This document shows, piece by piece, positions 44,895 to 53,533 of a DNA stretch of 64,000 nucleotides; position 1 is the stretch's first letter, and each line of letters opens with the position of its first letter. The position numbers and the translations under genes are program-made. Below the pieces are notes generated by a model, which was not told the DNA's origin, ran no database searches, and saw nothing but the letters and a program-made list of their open reading frames with translations. Source of the stretch: AP-15 sp963703665 (GTDB lineage Bacteria > Pseudomonadota > Alphaproteobacteria > ATCC43930 > CGMCC-115725); assembly GCA_963703665.1 (NCBI GenBank), contig CAVPFB010000010.1, positions 248,001 through 312,000 on the forward strand, given 5' to 3'.

Positions 44895-46545
44895 TTACTC
44901 GGCGCCGCCGCGGCGGTGCGAGAAGCCCTGCTCCTGGCTGGTGACGAATTCGAGCAGCGCGGCGCGGCCCTCGTCGTTCTGGCGGCGGGCGCGCAGGATC
45001 GCGTCGCCGATCTGGCTCGGGTCCTCGACCCGTTCGCTCCAGCCGCCGAGATCGCGGGCGATGTTGGCGTAATTGCCGCCGAGGTCGCGGGCGCGATAGC
45101 GCTCGTGCGACAATTGCATGGCATGAGTCTCGATCGCCATCGTCGAATTATTCAACACGATCGTCGTGATCGGGATGCCGCAGCGCGCGGCGGTCTCGAA
45201 ATCGAGCCCGGTCATGCCAAAGGCGGCGTCGCCCATGAAGTTGACGCAGAACTTGTCGGGGGCCGCGACCTTGGCGCCGATGACGAGCCCGAGCCCGGTG
45301 CCGAGCTGGTGCGACTTGCCCCAGCCGAGATAGCCGCGCGGCCGGGTCGCCCGGTAGAACGGGTTGAGCTGCTCGCGCGGGCTGCCCGAAATCATGGGTG
45401 ACGATGGCCTCGGCCGGGTCGACGACGCGCATAAACTCCGAGATCACCCGGTAGGGGTTGATCGGGTGCTCGTTCGAATGCAGCTTTGCCTGCCAGCGGG
45501 CGAGCCACTCCTCGCGCTTTGCCCCAATCTCCTGAGCGATGTCGTTCGAGCGCGCCTTGCCGCCGAGCCGATCCTGCACCGCCTCGATCAGTTGGCCCAG
45601 CACAAGCTTGGCGTCGCCGAGAAGTCCGAGATCGGCGGCAAAGGCCTTGTGCAGGTCGCGGGTGTCATTGGTCGCGTGGATGTACTTCTTGCCGGACGGG
45701 AATACCGGGGTGGCGATGCCGTGGCGGGTAAAGCTGCACCCGACGCCGAGCACCAGGTCGGATTTGTGCAGGATATGGCGGCCGGGGCCGGTAAAGGTGC
45801 CGCCGCCCGAACCGAGCGCCAGCGCGTGGTCCTCGGGAAAGGCGCTCTTGCCGTCGAACGTCGTCATGACCGGCGCCTGCAGCAATTCGGCCAGCCGGCG
45901 CAGCTCGTCGGTCGCCTCGGCGTAAAATACGCCTTGCCCGGCAAGGATCATCGGACAGGAGGCGTCGAGCAGCATCTCTGCCGCGTCGTCGATGTCGCGC
46001 TCGTCGCCGGCGGACCGGGTCGCGCGGACCGGGCGATGCGTGCTCGGATCGATATCAACCTCGATGCCGGTCACGTCGGCCGGCACCTCCACCATGACCG
46101 GCCCCGACCGCCCGTTTTTCACCTGGGAAAAGGCGCGCCGCATGATGTTCGCGATCTCGTGCGGCAATTGCACTTCCTCGACCGATTTGGTGATCGAGGC
46201 GTAGGTGCGCGACGATTTGAACATCGGGAAGAGCTGCGCGGTCTCGCGCGGGTGACCGAGCGGCAGGAAGATCACCGGGGTCGAGTCGGAAAAGGCGGTG
46301 GCGACACCGGCGAAAGCATTCTCGGCGCCCGGACCGTACTGCATCGCGAACACCCCGGGCGGCCGACCGTTCGACACCCGAGCGAACCCGTCGGCCATAT
46401 GGACACCGACCCGCTCCTGGCGGCAGATCACCGGCTTGATGCCGACCGCGGCGGCGGCCTCGATGATCGGCGTCGTCGGAAAGCAGAACAGGGTCGAGAT
46501 CCCCTCGCGCTTCAGGATCTCGGCAATGACGTTCATCACCTGCAT
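44895..46545 (-). CDS. Thiamine-diphosphate-dependent enzyme, acetolactate synthase-like, one apparent frameshift
   Basis: About 549 residues of the ThDP decarboxylase/carboligase family. The N-terminal domain has the catalytic Glu in CRQERVGVHMADGFAR and FAMQYGPGAENAFAGVATAF. The middle domain reads MILAGQGVFYAEATDELRRL, and the C-terminal ThDP motif is NFMGDAAFGMTGLDFETAAR followed by TTIVLNNSTM. The frame changes near 45394 (CATGATTTCGGGC for CATGATTCGGGC; one T too many). It differs from biosynthetic IlvB and has no small subunit nearby. Upstream on the same strand are a small lipoprotein, a monooxygenase-like protein and two paralogous alpha/beta-barrel proteins, suggesting a catabolic role. 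Substrate unknown. Confidence 0.83.
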
Positions 46546-46656
46546 GGCTCATTCCTCCCAGTGAATGGTTGGGGCATCATGACCTGTCGGCGCCGCGCGG
46601 CGAATGGCATCCCGCGGGCCTGGCCTAGCGCCGGCGCATGCGCATGCGCATGCCCC

Positions 46657-46875
46657 TCAATGTATCACCCCACCGGCATTGATACCGCCGGAATTGGAGA
46701 GGGGCGCGTGGCAGATGCTCACGCACGGCCTCAAATCGCCCGGGTTTTCCTGGATGCAGGCCGCGCAGTCAGGCCCTGGCGCTTGCCGGTTACCTGCCGC
46801 GGTTCCGGCGCCGGGGCCGGCACAGCCGGCGACCAGCACCGTCCAGGCGACCATCGCCACGGAAAATCTACTCAT
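46657..46875 (-). CDS. Small Cys-rich putative lipoprotein
   Basis: A 72-residue protein with signal MSRFSVAMVAWTVLVAGC, a lipobox Cys18 and then a region with six more residues spaced as Cys (PDCAACIQENPGDLRPCVSIC). The paired Cys could form disulfides or bind a metal. No named family is recognised. It sits between the ThDP enzyme and the ABM-like gene, same strand. Confidence 0.6.
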   Translation of the reverse strand: MSRFSVAMVAWTVLVAGCAGPGAGTAAGNRQAPGPDCAACIQENPGDLRPCVSICHAPLSNSGGINAGGVIH

Positions 46876-46937
46876 CCGGCCAGGGTGGCTAGCCTCCCTC
46901 GGTGCTGTCAAGGCAGGCCCGCCGGTGGCGCGCGCCC

Positions 46938-47246
46938 TTAACCCGGCTGCAGCACGTGGATGACGCGGCTGGCGATCATCTCGCGGGTCTTGCCGGCATA
47001 AGCGGCCATATGCGGCGAGGCCGCATGCGCCCTCAGCGCCTCGGGGCTTTCCCATTTTTCGATCACGACAAAGGTGTCCGGGCCAAACTTGGCCTGCATG
47101 CCGCCGGCTCCCTCGGCGTCGATCGCCGGCCCGTATTCGATGCAGCCCTGCTCGGCATGGACCGCCGGCATGTTGGCGTGAAACGACTGGAGGATCTGCT
47201 CGCGCATGCCGGGCTTGGCGGTGATGATCGCGACAACGTGGATCAT
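46938..47246 (-). CDS. Antibiotic biosynthesis monooxygenase (ABM) family protein
   Basis: A 102-residue dimeric alpha/beta-barrel protein. MIHVVAIITAKPGMREQILQ, GCIEYGPAIDAE and VVIEKWESPEALRAHAASPH follow the ABM pattern of the YgiN-type quinol monooxygenases and related proteins. The start at 47246 is chosen as the conserved fold begins there. It lies downstream of two other small ferredoxin-fold proteins, which together form a cluster leading to the ThDP enzyme. Catalysis is not certain: some family members are only binding proteins. Confidence 0.8.
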   Translation of the reverse strand: MIHVVAIITAKPGMREQILQSFHANMPAVHAEQGCIEYGPAIDAEGAGGMQAKFGPDTFVVIEKWESPEALRAHAASPHMAAYAGKTREMIASRVIHVLQPG

Positions 47247-47304
47247 GGCGATTCCTTTCGGGGTGATACGGACCGGGTCGGGCGACATGGCTCGGCCAGG
47301 CGGT

Positions 47305-47613
47305 TCACGCGATATGTTCAAAGACACTGTGGTGGCGGCTCGTGGTCAGCGGGCGGATCTTGGTCGCCCAGTCGCCATAGCCGCCGGCTTTCTCCCAGGC
47401 CGCGCTCTTCAGCACGTCCGGCGAGTCGAGCTCGTAGATCGTCAGATAGCGCTCCATTCCGGCGACCGTCGAATGCTCGAGCCGATAGCGCGCCGCGCCG
47501 CGCACGCCCGGCACTTTCGCCAGCATCGGAAAGTGCTCGGTGTCGTACACGCGGTTGAATTCGGCCTCATCCTCGGCCGGAATGTCGAGCTGAACGACGA
47601 AAAGATGAGCCAT
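47305..47613 (-). CDS. Small alpha/beta-barrel protein, paralogue of the gene at 47627
   Basis: A 102-residue protein: MAHLFVVQLDIPAEDEAEFN, DTEHFPMLAKVPGVRGAARY, LEHSTVAGMERYLTIYELDS and SRHHSVFEHIA. It is of equal length and about 50 percent identical by eye to the next protein upstream, so the pair is a tandem duplication. Pattern and size suggest a dimeric ferredoxin-like fold (DUF4286/EthD-like). Conserved His and Arg (YDTEHFP, RYRLEHS) could form a substrate pocket. The genes are 13 bases apart. Confidence 0.75.
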   Translation of the reverse strand: MAHLFVVQLDIPAEDEAEFNRVYDTEHFPMLAKVPGVRGAARYRLEHSTVAGMERYLTIYELDSPDVLKSAAWEKAGGYGDWATKIRPLTTSRHHSVFEHIA

Positions 47614-47626
47614 GGCCGGCGCTCCC

Positions 47627-47935
47627 TCACGCGATCTTGCAGAAGACGCTGTGCTGGCGGTTGGTCGTGTGCGGCCGGATCTTCGGCTTCCACTCGCCGC
47701 GATCGGAGGCTTCGGTCCAGGCCGGGCTGTCGATCACCTCGGCATTGTCGCATTCGTAGATCGCCAGATAGCGCGGCATCGTCGGCACGGTCGAGTGCTC
47801 GAGCCGATAGCGCCGGCACGAACGGACCCCCGGGACCTTGAGGATCGTCGGCACGTGGTCCTCGTCATAGATGCGGTTGAACTCGGCCTCGAGCTCGGCC
47901 GGAATGTCCATCTGCACGACATATATGTAAGACAC
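47627..47935 (-). CDS. Small alpha/beta-barrel protein, paralogue of the gene at 47305
   Basis: A 102-residue protein: MSYIYVVQMDIPAELEAEFN, DEDHVPTILKVPGVRSCRRY, LEHSTVPTMPRYLAIYECDN, NRQHSVFCKIA. It shares the core YxxxHxPxxxKVPGVR and RYRLEHSTV with its paralogue at 47305. It is probably the first gene of the minus-strand group that runs through the ABM-like gene to the ThDP enzyme, so it may act in the same pathway. No family name beyond DUF4286/EthD-like is claimed. Confidence 0.75.
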   Translation of the reverse strand: MSYIYVVQMDIPAELEAEFNRIYDEDHVPTILKVPGVRSCRRYRLEHSTVPTMPRYLAIYECDNAEVIDSPAWTEASDRGEWKPKIRPHTTNRQHSVFCKIA

Positions 47936-48214
47936 GGGCGCTTTCCTCCGTTCGCGGGCGCGGGCGTCGGCAGATTAGGGCAAACCGTCTGTTGTCTCGA
48001 CAGGTTTCGTGCCGGTCTTTGCATCGCGTGCCGGGGCGATCTCGGGATGCTCGGTGATCTTGAAATAGTTAACGCAACGCCCATGTCGAGGCTATCGGGC
48101 AGCCCGCGGCTCAGGATAAGATCGGAGCCGTTCCCCGGCCGGGCGCGTCGGCAGCCGGGGCGAACCTGTGCCAAAAAGAATGCCAGCGCCATTCGGTTTT
48201 ATCCAGGAGCAGAC

Positions 48215-48850
48215 ATGTCGAAAATCCCGCAGGGCGAATGGTCCGCCATTGCGGCACGCTATAAAAACGGCGAGTCGATCACCAAAATCGCCCGGAGCTA
48301 CCTCTGCACTCCGCCCGCGATTCACTACATTTTGAAGCGCCATCGTCAGCTTCCGGCAGCGGCCGACCGGCCGCCGAGGGAGGAACGACCGGCGGCAACC
48401 GCGGCCGGCGATGCGGACGAGATCTCTATGCCCCCGCCGACCGGCAAACCCGCTCAGGCGGCAACCGCGCCGACGCTGGTTCGCATGCGCGCGCCGGCAC
48501 CGCTACCGTCTCCGGTGCAGACGCCCCCGTATGTTGCAGGCGAGCCCGATCACAACGCGCGTGCGGCGCCCACACCGCATTTGGCATCTACCTCGCGCTT
48601 GGCCCCCACACCGGGTTTGGATGAGGACCTCCATCACCGCGCAGAGGCCGCTATCGAGCTGTTTCGGGCGAGCTTCGATGCGGCGCTGATCGAGGGATCG
48701 CCCGGCGTGCGCGAGCGGCTGCGTCGGGCGGCAGCTGATCTGATGCGGGTCGCGGCGCGAACCACGATCGTGCTCGACCGCTCGACCGCCGGAGCCGAAC
48801 GGGCGGTGCGGGCGCCGAACTACCCGCGCTCAGCGCACATGAACGATTAA
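48215..48850 (+). CDS. Protein with N-terminal helix-turn-helix and proline-rich linker
   Basis: A 211-residue protein of unknown function. The N-terminus MSKIPQGEWSAIAARYKNGE followed by SITKIARSYLCTPPAIHYIL looks like a helix-turn-helix of the sigma-4/resolvase type. Residues 45-135 are a disordered Pro/Ala-rich linker (ATAPTLVRMRAPAPLPSPVQ). The C-terminal part (ELFRASFDAALIEGSPGVRE) is helical. AGGAGC eight bases before ATG supports the start. It is divergent from the alpha/beta-barrel cluster, across a 279-base gap with no other gene. Confidence 0.65.
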   Translation: MSKIPQGEWSAIAARYKNGESITKIARSYLCTPPAIHYILKRHRQLPAAADRPPREERPAATAAGDADEISMPPPTGKPAQAATAPTLVRMRAPAPLPSPVQTPPYVAGEPDHNARAAPTPHLASTSRLAPTPGLDEDLHHRAEAAIELFRASFDAALIEGSPGVRERLRRAAADLMRVAARTTIVLDRSTAGAERAVRAPNYPRSAHMND

Positions 48851-49077
48851 GCTGGAGAACCGATAGGCCCCCGAATCCTCGGCCTCCGCCAGCCCAGATC
48901 GAACCAGATGGAACCAGATTGAAATCGCGTCTTTCGGCCCCATCTATAGCCGATCGTGTTTCGACGAGGGTGGGATCTCGGTCGGTGTGCTTGGCGCAAC
49001 TGATCGGCATTTCCCGAAATTGAAATGGGGTCTGTTCCGCCAGAGTGGCGGACCGGCATTTTTGTTGAGGAAGCTCG

Positions 49078-49284
49078 ATGAGCAACGGCACCGTTAAATG
49101 GTTTAACGCGCAAAAAGGTTATGGGTTTATCCAGCCCGACGACGGCTCGAAAGATGTGTTCGTGCATATCTCCGCGGTCGAGAGCTCGGGCATCGGCAAT
49201 CTGCAAGAGGGACAAAAGCTGAGCTACGAGCTGGAACGCGGCCAGCAGGGAAAGATCTCTGCCGTAGCCCTCCGGGCGGCCTGA
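49078..49284 (+). CDS. Cold-shock protein, CspA family
   Basis: A 68-residue single cold-shock domain. RNP1 is KGYGFIQ and RNP2 VFVHIS; the N-terminus is MSNGTVKWFNAQ. It binds single-stranded RNA or DNA and acts as an RNA chaperone. GAGGAA precedes the ATG. The 227 bases upstream lack other genes and may contain a long regulated 5' leader, as in other cold-shock genes, although no specific structure was identified. Confidence 0.95.
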   Translation: MSNGTVKWFNAQKGYGFIQPDDGSKDVFVHISAVESSGIGNLQEGQKLSYELERGQQGKISAVALRAA

Positions 49285-49338
49285 TCCACCCGGCAAGGTG
49301 CCGCCGGCGCGGCATCGGGCGCGTAGCGGAGGGGCGAG

Positions 49339-49593
49339 ATGTCAGACCACAAGTTTACCGCCGGCCAGACCGTGCAATACTCTCCCGGGTGGCCGCGCGA
49401 CAACGCCACCGGCGGCCAATACACGATCGTGCGCCTCTATCCCCACGTCGGGAACACCCCGCAATACCGGATCAAGAGCAAGCGCGACGGGCACGAGCGC
49501 ATGGTTGCCGAAGACCAGATCGATCGGCTGCTGGGCGCTGTGCCGGCGAAGCTCGGCCTTGCGCCGCCGGCCGACCGCAAGGGGCCGAAATAA
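49339..49593 (+). CDS. Conserved small hypothetical protein (SH3-like)
   Basis: An 84-residue protein, MSDHKFTAGQTVQYSPGWPR, then QYTIVRLYPHVGNTPQYRIK and RMVAEDQIDRLL. The beta-strand pattern with a KxxGHERxVAED end resembles small SH3-like proteins common in alphaproteobacteria. The function is unknown. It has a ribosome-binding site (GGAGGGGCGAG) and lies 54 bases after the cold-shock gene. Confidence 0.7.
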   Translation: MSDHKFTAGQTVQYSPGWPRDNATGGQYTIVRLYPHVGNTPQYRIKSKRDGHERMVAEDQIDRLLGAVPAKLGLAPPADRKGPK

Positions 49594-49706
49594 CGGTCGG
49601 CGAAACCGCTGCCGATTCGGCCGCTGGGCGGCGGGCCACGGGTCAAGCCGCTGCCGGCTTGCCGTCCTTTGTGCGGCCGGCGTCCTGCGCCTTGGTGGAC
49701 GAGCGC

Positions 49707-50066
49707 TCAGCGGCCGAATATCAGCTGCAGGCGGTGGCCGTCGGGATCGCGAAAATAGATGCAATGATCGTCGCCGGGCCGGCCGCCAACGGCAATGCCG
49801 TGGCCTTCGAGCTCGCTCTTTAAGCTCTCGTAGCTGCCGGAGGCCACGTTCAGGGCCAGGTGGTTGAGGTCATTGCCGGCGGTTGACGGCGCCTCGTCCC
49901 GTTGTCGCCGGAACAGCGCCACGCCCTGTCCGCCCGCATGCAGAAACACCTGCCCGTCATTCTCGCGATAGACGGTCATGCCGAGCACGTTGGTGTAGAA
50001 CACCTTGGAGCGCCTGACATCGCTGCAATGCAGCACGATGTGGTCGATGCCGCTCGCCTGGATCAT
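49707..50066 (-). CDS. VOC-family (glyoxalase/dioxygenase-like) protein
   Basis: A 119-residue vicinal-oxygen-chelate fold protein: MIQASGIDHIVLHCSDVRRS, KVFYTNVLGMTVYREND, NDLNHLALNVAS and HCIYFRDPDGHRLQLIF. Histidines for metal binding are at DHIV and NHLA. The last ligand, normally Glu in a DPDGxxxE pattern, reads Gln here (HRLQL), so the metal site may be weak. GAGGAGAAAG precedes the start, a strong site. Single gene; substrate unknown. Confidence 0.82.
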   Translation of the reverse strand: MIQASGIDHIVLHCSDVRRSKVFYTNVLGMTVYRENDGQVFLHAGGQGVALFRRQRDEAPSTAGNDLNHLALNVASGSYESLKSELEGHGIAVGGRPGDDHCIYFRDPDGHRLQLIFGR

Positions 50067-50551
50067 CTTTCTCCTCCCTTGCTGCCTCGCCGACCAAGAC
50101 CGTCCGGCGCTTGCCATGCAGCGAATTGTGCGCGCTCTCGGCGCCGCCATCAAGATTGGCCGTGATGCACCGACTGCACGCGAAATATTTCCGCGCGCCG
50201 GTGCCCGACCCGCTGCGCGCGGTTTGCTGGACGGGTTTTGGACGCGCGTGTGGCAGCCTGACGCGCGTGTGGCAGCCTGAGGCTGATTGGCAACAGTGGG
50301 ATTGCGTGGCGACTGAAGGCAAAAGGAGTATGACCTCGGCATAACTCAACCTGACTGCGGAACGGGAGATCCGACTAATTTATTTGCCGACACATTCGTT
50401 TACAGATTGACACAGGATCGGCCATTATGCGGCCGGGCAATGGCGATGGTCCGGCCCATCGCGTGTCTGGGTGTTGGTGTCTGCCCGTGAGCGGGCCTGC
50501 GGCTGCCGGGGCCAGGCTGAGGGTGCAGTCTCGGGGGACGGGATTTAGCTG
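50067..50551. other. Intergenic region upstream of the efflux operon
   Basis: A gap of nearly 500 bases between the VOC gene and the RND operon. It contains a 19-base tandem duplication (50242-50279) and an AT-rich stretch at about 50370-50415 with TTGACA at 50407-50412 that could belong to the operon promoter, but no good -10 box is correctly spaced. No gene seen. Confidence 0.4.
50242..50279. repeat. 19-base perfect tandem duplication
   Basis: ACGCGCGTGTGGCAGCCTG occurs twice without spacer. It is in non-coding sequence and has no obvious function; slippage or a regulator site are both possible. Confidence 0.75.
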
Positions 50552-52231
50552 GTGGGGGGAGTGGCGAGGGCAGTCCGATCGGCGGGGATCGGGGGGTTGG
50601 CCGCGGGCGGAGGGTTGGCCGCTTTCCCGGGTGGCGCAATCGTGCGCCTCGGGCAGGCCTCGGCGGTGGTCCTGCCGCTGATCGCCGGCGGCTGCATGGT
50701 TGGTCCGGATTTCAAATCGCCTTCGGTTCCGGTCGCCGCCAGGTTTCTCGAAGCCGACAACCCCTCGGTCGAAACCCGGCGCCAGGAATATCGGGACTGG
50801 TGGACGGTATTCCACGACCCGGTCCTCGACCAGCTGATCAGGATCGCCTATGACCAGAACCTGACGCTGGTCGCCGCCGGCACCCGGGTGCTGCAGGCGC
50901 GCGCCGAGCTCGGGGTGGCGATCGGCGACTTTTACCCGCAGTCGCAGCAGGCGACGAGCACGCTGATTTACGACCGGCCGAGCCACGCCGACCCGACCGC
51001 ACCCGCGCCGAGCCAGGTTTCCGGCTTCTGGCGCGCGACGCTCGGGGCCTCGGTCGATTGGGAGCTCGACTTCTGGGGCAAGTTCCGCCGGGCCATTCAA
51101 TCGGCTGACGCCGCCTATCTCGGATCGGTCGCATCCTATGACGACGTGCTGGTGACCCTGCTCGGCGACGTCGCCACGACCTATATCGGCATCCGCACCC
51201 TCGAGACTCAGATCGACATCGCGCAGGACAATATCGTCAAGCAAAAGAAGGCGCTCGCCATTGCCGAGGCCCGCTATCACGGCGGCGTCGCGACCAAGCT
51301 CGATGTCTATCAGGCGGAAAACGTCCTTGGCCAGACCGAGTCGACGATCCCGCAGCTGACGGCCCAGCTGGACCAGGGCTTGGATGCGCTGCGTGTGCTG
51401 TTGGGCATGGCGCCTCAGCCGCTCGACGCTCTGTTGCGCGGGACCGCCCCGATACCTGTGCCGCCCGCCGACGTCGCGGTCGGCATCCCGGCCGATCTGG
51501 TGCGCCGCCGCCCGGACATCCGTGCGGCCGAGCTGGCGGCGGTGGCGCAGAGTGCTGAGATCGGCGTCGCCGAGGCGCAGCTCTATCCGGCGTTCAGCCT
51601 GCTCGGCAGCTTCGGCACGGTCTCCAGCAACATCGCCGGCCACAAGCTCAGCGATCTGGTGATGGGCAAGGGCATCACCTTCGGCTTTGGCCCGACTTTT
51701 CAGTGGAACATCCTGAATTACGGGCAGATCACCAACACCGTCCGGGTGCAGGACGCGAAATTGCAGGAATTGCTGGTCGATTATCAGAACACGGTGCTGA
51801 CCGCGCAACAGCAGGTCGAGGACGGGCTGGCGACATTTTTGCAGTCGCGCCTGCAGGTGGACGATCTGCGGCGCAGCGTCGCCGCCGCCAATGCGGCGCT
51901 CGGGCTCGCCTTTCTGCAATATCAGCTGGGCACGCGGGATTTCACGACCGTGCTGACGGCCGAGCAGAACCTCTATACGGCGCAGACCGATCTCGCGACC
52001 GCCGAGGGGAATGTCTCGACCGGGCTCGCTTCGGTCTACCGTGCATTGGGGGGCGGATGGCAGATACGCGACAACAACGATTTCGTGCCGGTCGAGACGG
52101 TCGGGGAAATGCGCGACCGGACCAACTGGGGCGATCTGCTGCCGCCCCCCGGCAGCCAGGCGCCGCCGCCGGCTCCGGGTCTGCCGACGCCGGGCAATGT
52201 CAGCGCCAAGCCCCGGCTGCCGGAATGGTGA
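50552..52231 (+). CDS. RND efflux outer-membrane lipoprotein (NodT/OprM family)
   Basis: A 559-residue outer-membrane factor that forms the exit channel of a tripartite pump. The signal ends in a lipobox LIAGGC with GGCMVGPDFKSPSVPVA after it, the classical start of the NodT group. OEP repeats follow (ARAELGVAIGDFYPQSQQA, DWELDFWGKFRRAIQSAD, LDVYQAENVLGQTESTIPQL, RRRPDIRAAELAAVAQSAEI, QYQLGTRDFTTVLTAEQNLY). A Pro-rich tail ends the protein. The start is a GTG at 50552; a second GTG is at 50561. It is first in the operon, with the adaptor starting nine bases later, an order less common than adaptor-pump-channel. Confidence 0.88.
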   Translation: MGGVARAVRSAGIGGLAAGGGLAAFPGGAIVRLGQASAVVLPLIAGGCMVGPDFKSPSVPVAARFLEADNPSVETRRQEYRDWWTVFHDPVLDQLIRIAYDQNLTLVAAGTRVLQARAELGVAIGDFYPQSQQATSTLIYDRPSHADPTAPAPSQVSGFWRATLGASVDWELDFWGKFRRAIQSADAAYLGSVASYDDVLVTLLGDVATTYIGIRTLETQIDIAQDNIVKQKKALAIAEARYHGGVATKLDVYQAENVLGQTESTIPQLTAQLDQGLDALRVLLGMAPQPLDALLRGTAPIPVPPADVAVGIPADLVRRRPDIRAAELAAVAQSAEIGVAEAQLYPAFSLLGSFGTVSSNIAGHKLSDLVMGKGITFGFGPTFQWNILNYGQITNTVRVQDAKLQELLVDYQNTVLTAQQQVEDGLATFLQSRLQVDDLRRSVAAANAALGLAFLQYQLGTRDFTTVLTAEQNLYTAQTDLATAEGNVSTGLASVYRALGGGWQIRDNNDFVPVETVGEMRDRTNWGDLLPPPGSQAPPPAPGLPTPGNVSAKPRLPEW

Positions 52232-52239
52232 GGACCGAT

Positions 52240-53533
52240 ATGAAACCGCCCGCCGCTCGCGGCACCGCGCGGGCGCGCCGGTGGCGGATGCCGGCCGCCG
52301 CCGGATTGACCGCGCTCGCCGCACTCGGCTTTTATGGGGCGGCGCAGATCCGGATCGGATCGCCACTCGCGGCGGCAACCGCGGCCGAGCCGCAGACGCC
52401 GGCAGCCCAATCTCCGGCCGCGGCGAGCGCGGCGGCGCCGTTGTCGCCGCAGAGCGCGCCGGTCCTGGTGGTGCTGCCGAGATTGCAATCGGTCACCAAT
52501 TACGCCGAAATCACCGGCAACGCCGCGGCGATCAACGATGTCAAGCTGGTCGCCCGCGTCGAGGGCTATCTCGAGCAATTGCACTATCAGGACGGCGCCT
52601 TCGTCAAAAAGGGCGATCTGTTGTTCACGGTGCAGCAGGACCCCTATAAACAGCAATTGCAGCAGGCCCACGCCCAGGTTCTGACCGCGCAGGCGGCCCT
52701 GCGTCTATGCCAAAACGGAACTGGTCCGGTACTCGGCCTTGGTCAAGCAGGACGCGGCCACCCAGACCGAAGTCGACCACTGGAACTTCGAGCGGGCGAG
52801 CGCCGAGGCGCAATTGCTCAGCGCCAAGGCCCAGGTCGCGATCGACCAGGTCAATTTGGGCTATACCGAAATCACCGCACCATTCGACGGCATCGTCGGC
52901 AAGCATCTGATCGACCCCGGCAACGTCGTCGGCGGCGGCGGTCAGCAGGCGGCGCTGGCCGAGATCACCCAGCTCGACCCGATCTACGTGGTGGCCAATC
53001 TGAGCGAGCAGCAGGTTCTGCAAATCCGCAGGAATCTGGATCAGCACCGGCTCACCCTCGCCGATCTGCACAAGGTGCCGGTCGATGTCGGCCTGTCGAA
53101 TCAAAGCGGGTTTCCCTATCGCGGCACGGTGCAATATGTGGCGCCGGTGCTCGATCCGCAGACCGGGACCCTCTTGGTGCGCGGCATTCTCGCCAATCCG
53201 GACCGCGCCCTTCTGCCCGGCTTTTTCGTGCGGATGCGCCTGCCGATGGGTCCGGTCGACCGCAACGCGCTCTTGGTGCCCGATCGCGCCCTCCAGACCG
53301 ACCAAGGCGGCCGCTACCTCTTGGTCCTCAGCGACAAGGACGTGGTCGAGCAGCGCTATGTGCAATTGGGCGAGCTGGTCGGCGCGCTCCGCGTCGTCAC
53401 CTCGGGACTGAAGCCCGAGGATCGCGTCGTCGTCGGCGAGCTGTGGCGCGCCACCCCCGGCACCAAGGTGACGCCGCAGCCCACCCGCATCGAAGATGTG
53501 ATCGGGTCGGCCGGCGCGGGTTCGCCGCAATGA
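52240..53533 (+). CDS. RND efflux periplasmic adaptor (membrane fusion protein), one apparent frameshift
   Basis: A HlyD/AcrA-type adaptor joining pump and channel. An N-terminal membrane anchor (GLTALAALGFYGAAQIRIG) is followed by the lipoyl half VKLVARVEGYLEQLHYQDGA, VKKGDLLFTVQQDPYKQQL, the second half YTEITAPFDGIVGKHLIDPG, NVVGGGGQQAALAEITQLDP, and the membrane-proximal domain (GTVQYVAPVLDPQTGTLLVR). The frame changes near 52706, where GCGTCTATGCC has one base too many; the restored YAKTELVRYSALVKQD then continues to the stop. The stop overlaps the pump start (ATGA). Length when restored is about 430 residues. Confidence 0.87.

Noticed and set aside
51703..53530. A plus-strand open frame that begins inside the outer-membrane factor gene and would fuse an arginine-rich stretch to the adaptor and the pump
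   Set aside because: The first part is out of frame with the outer-membrane factor, and the apparent fusion of adaptor and pump results from the frameshift near 52706. The pump starts at 53530 with an ATGA overlap.
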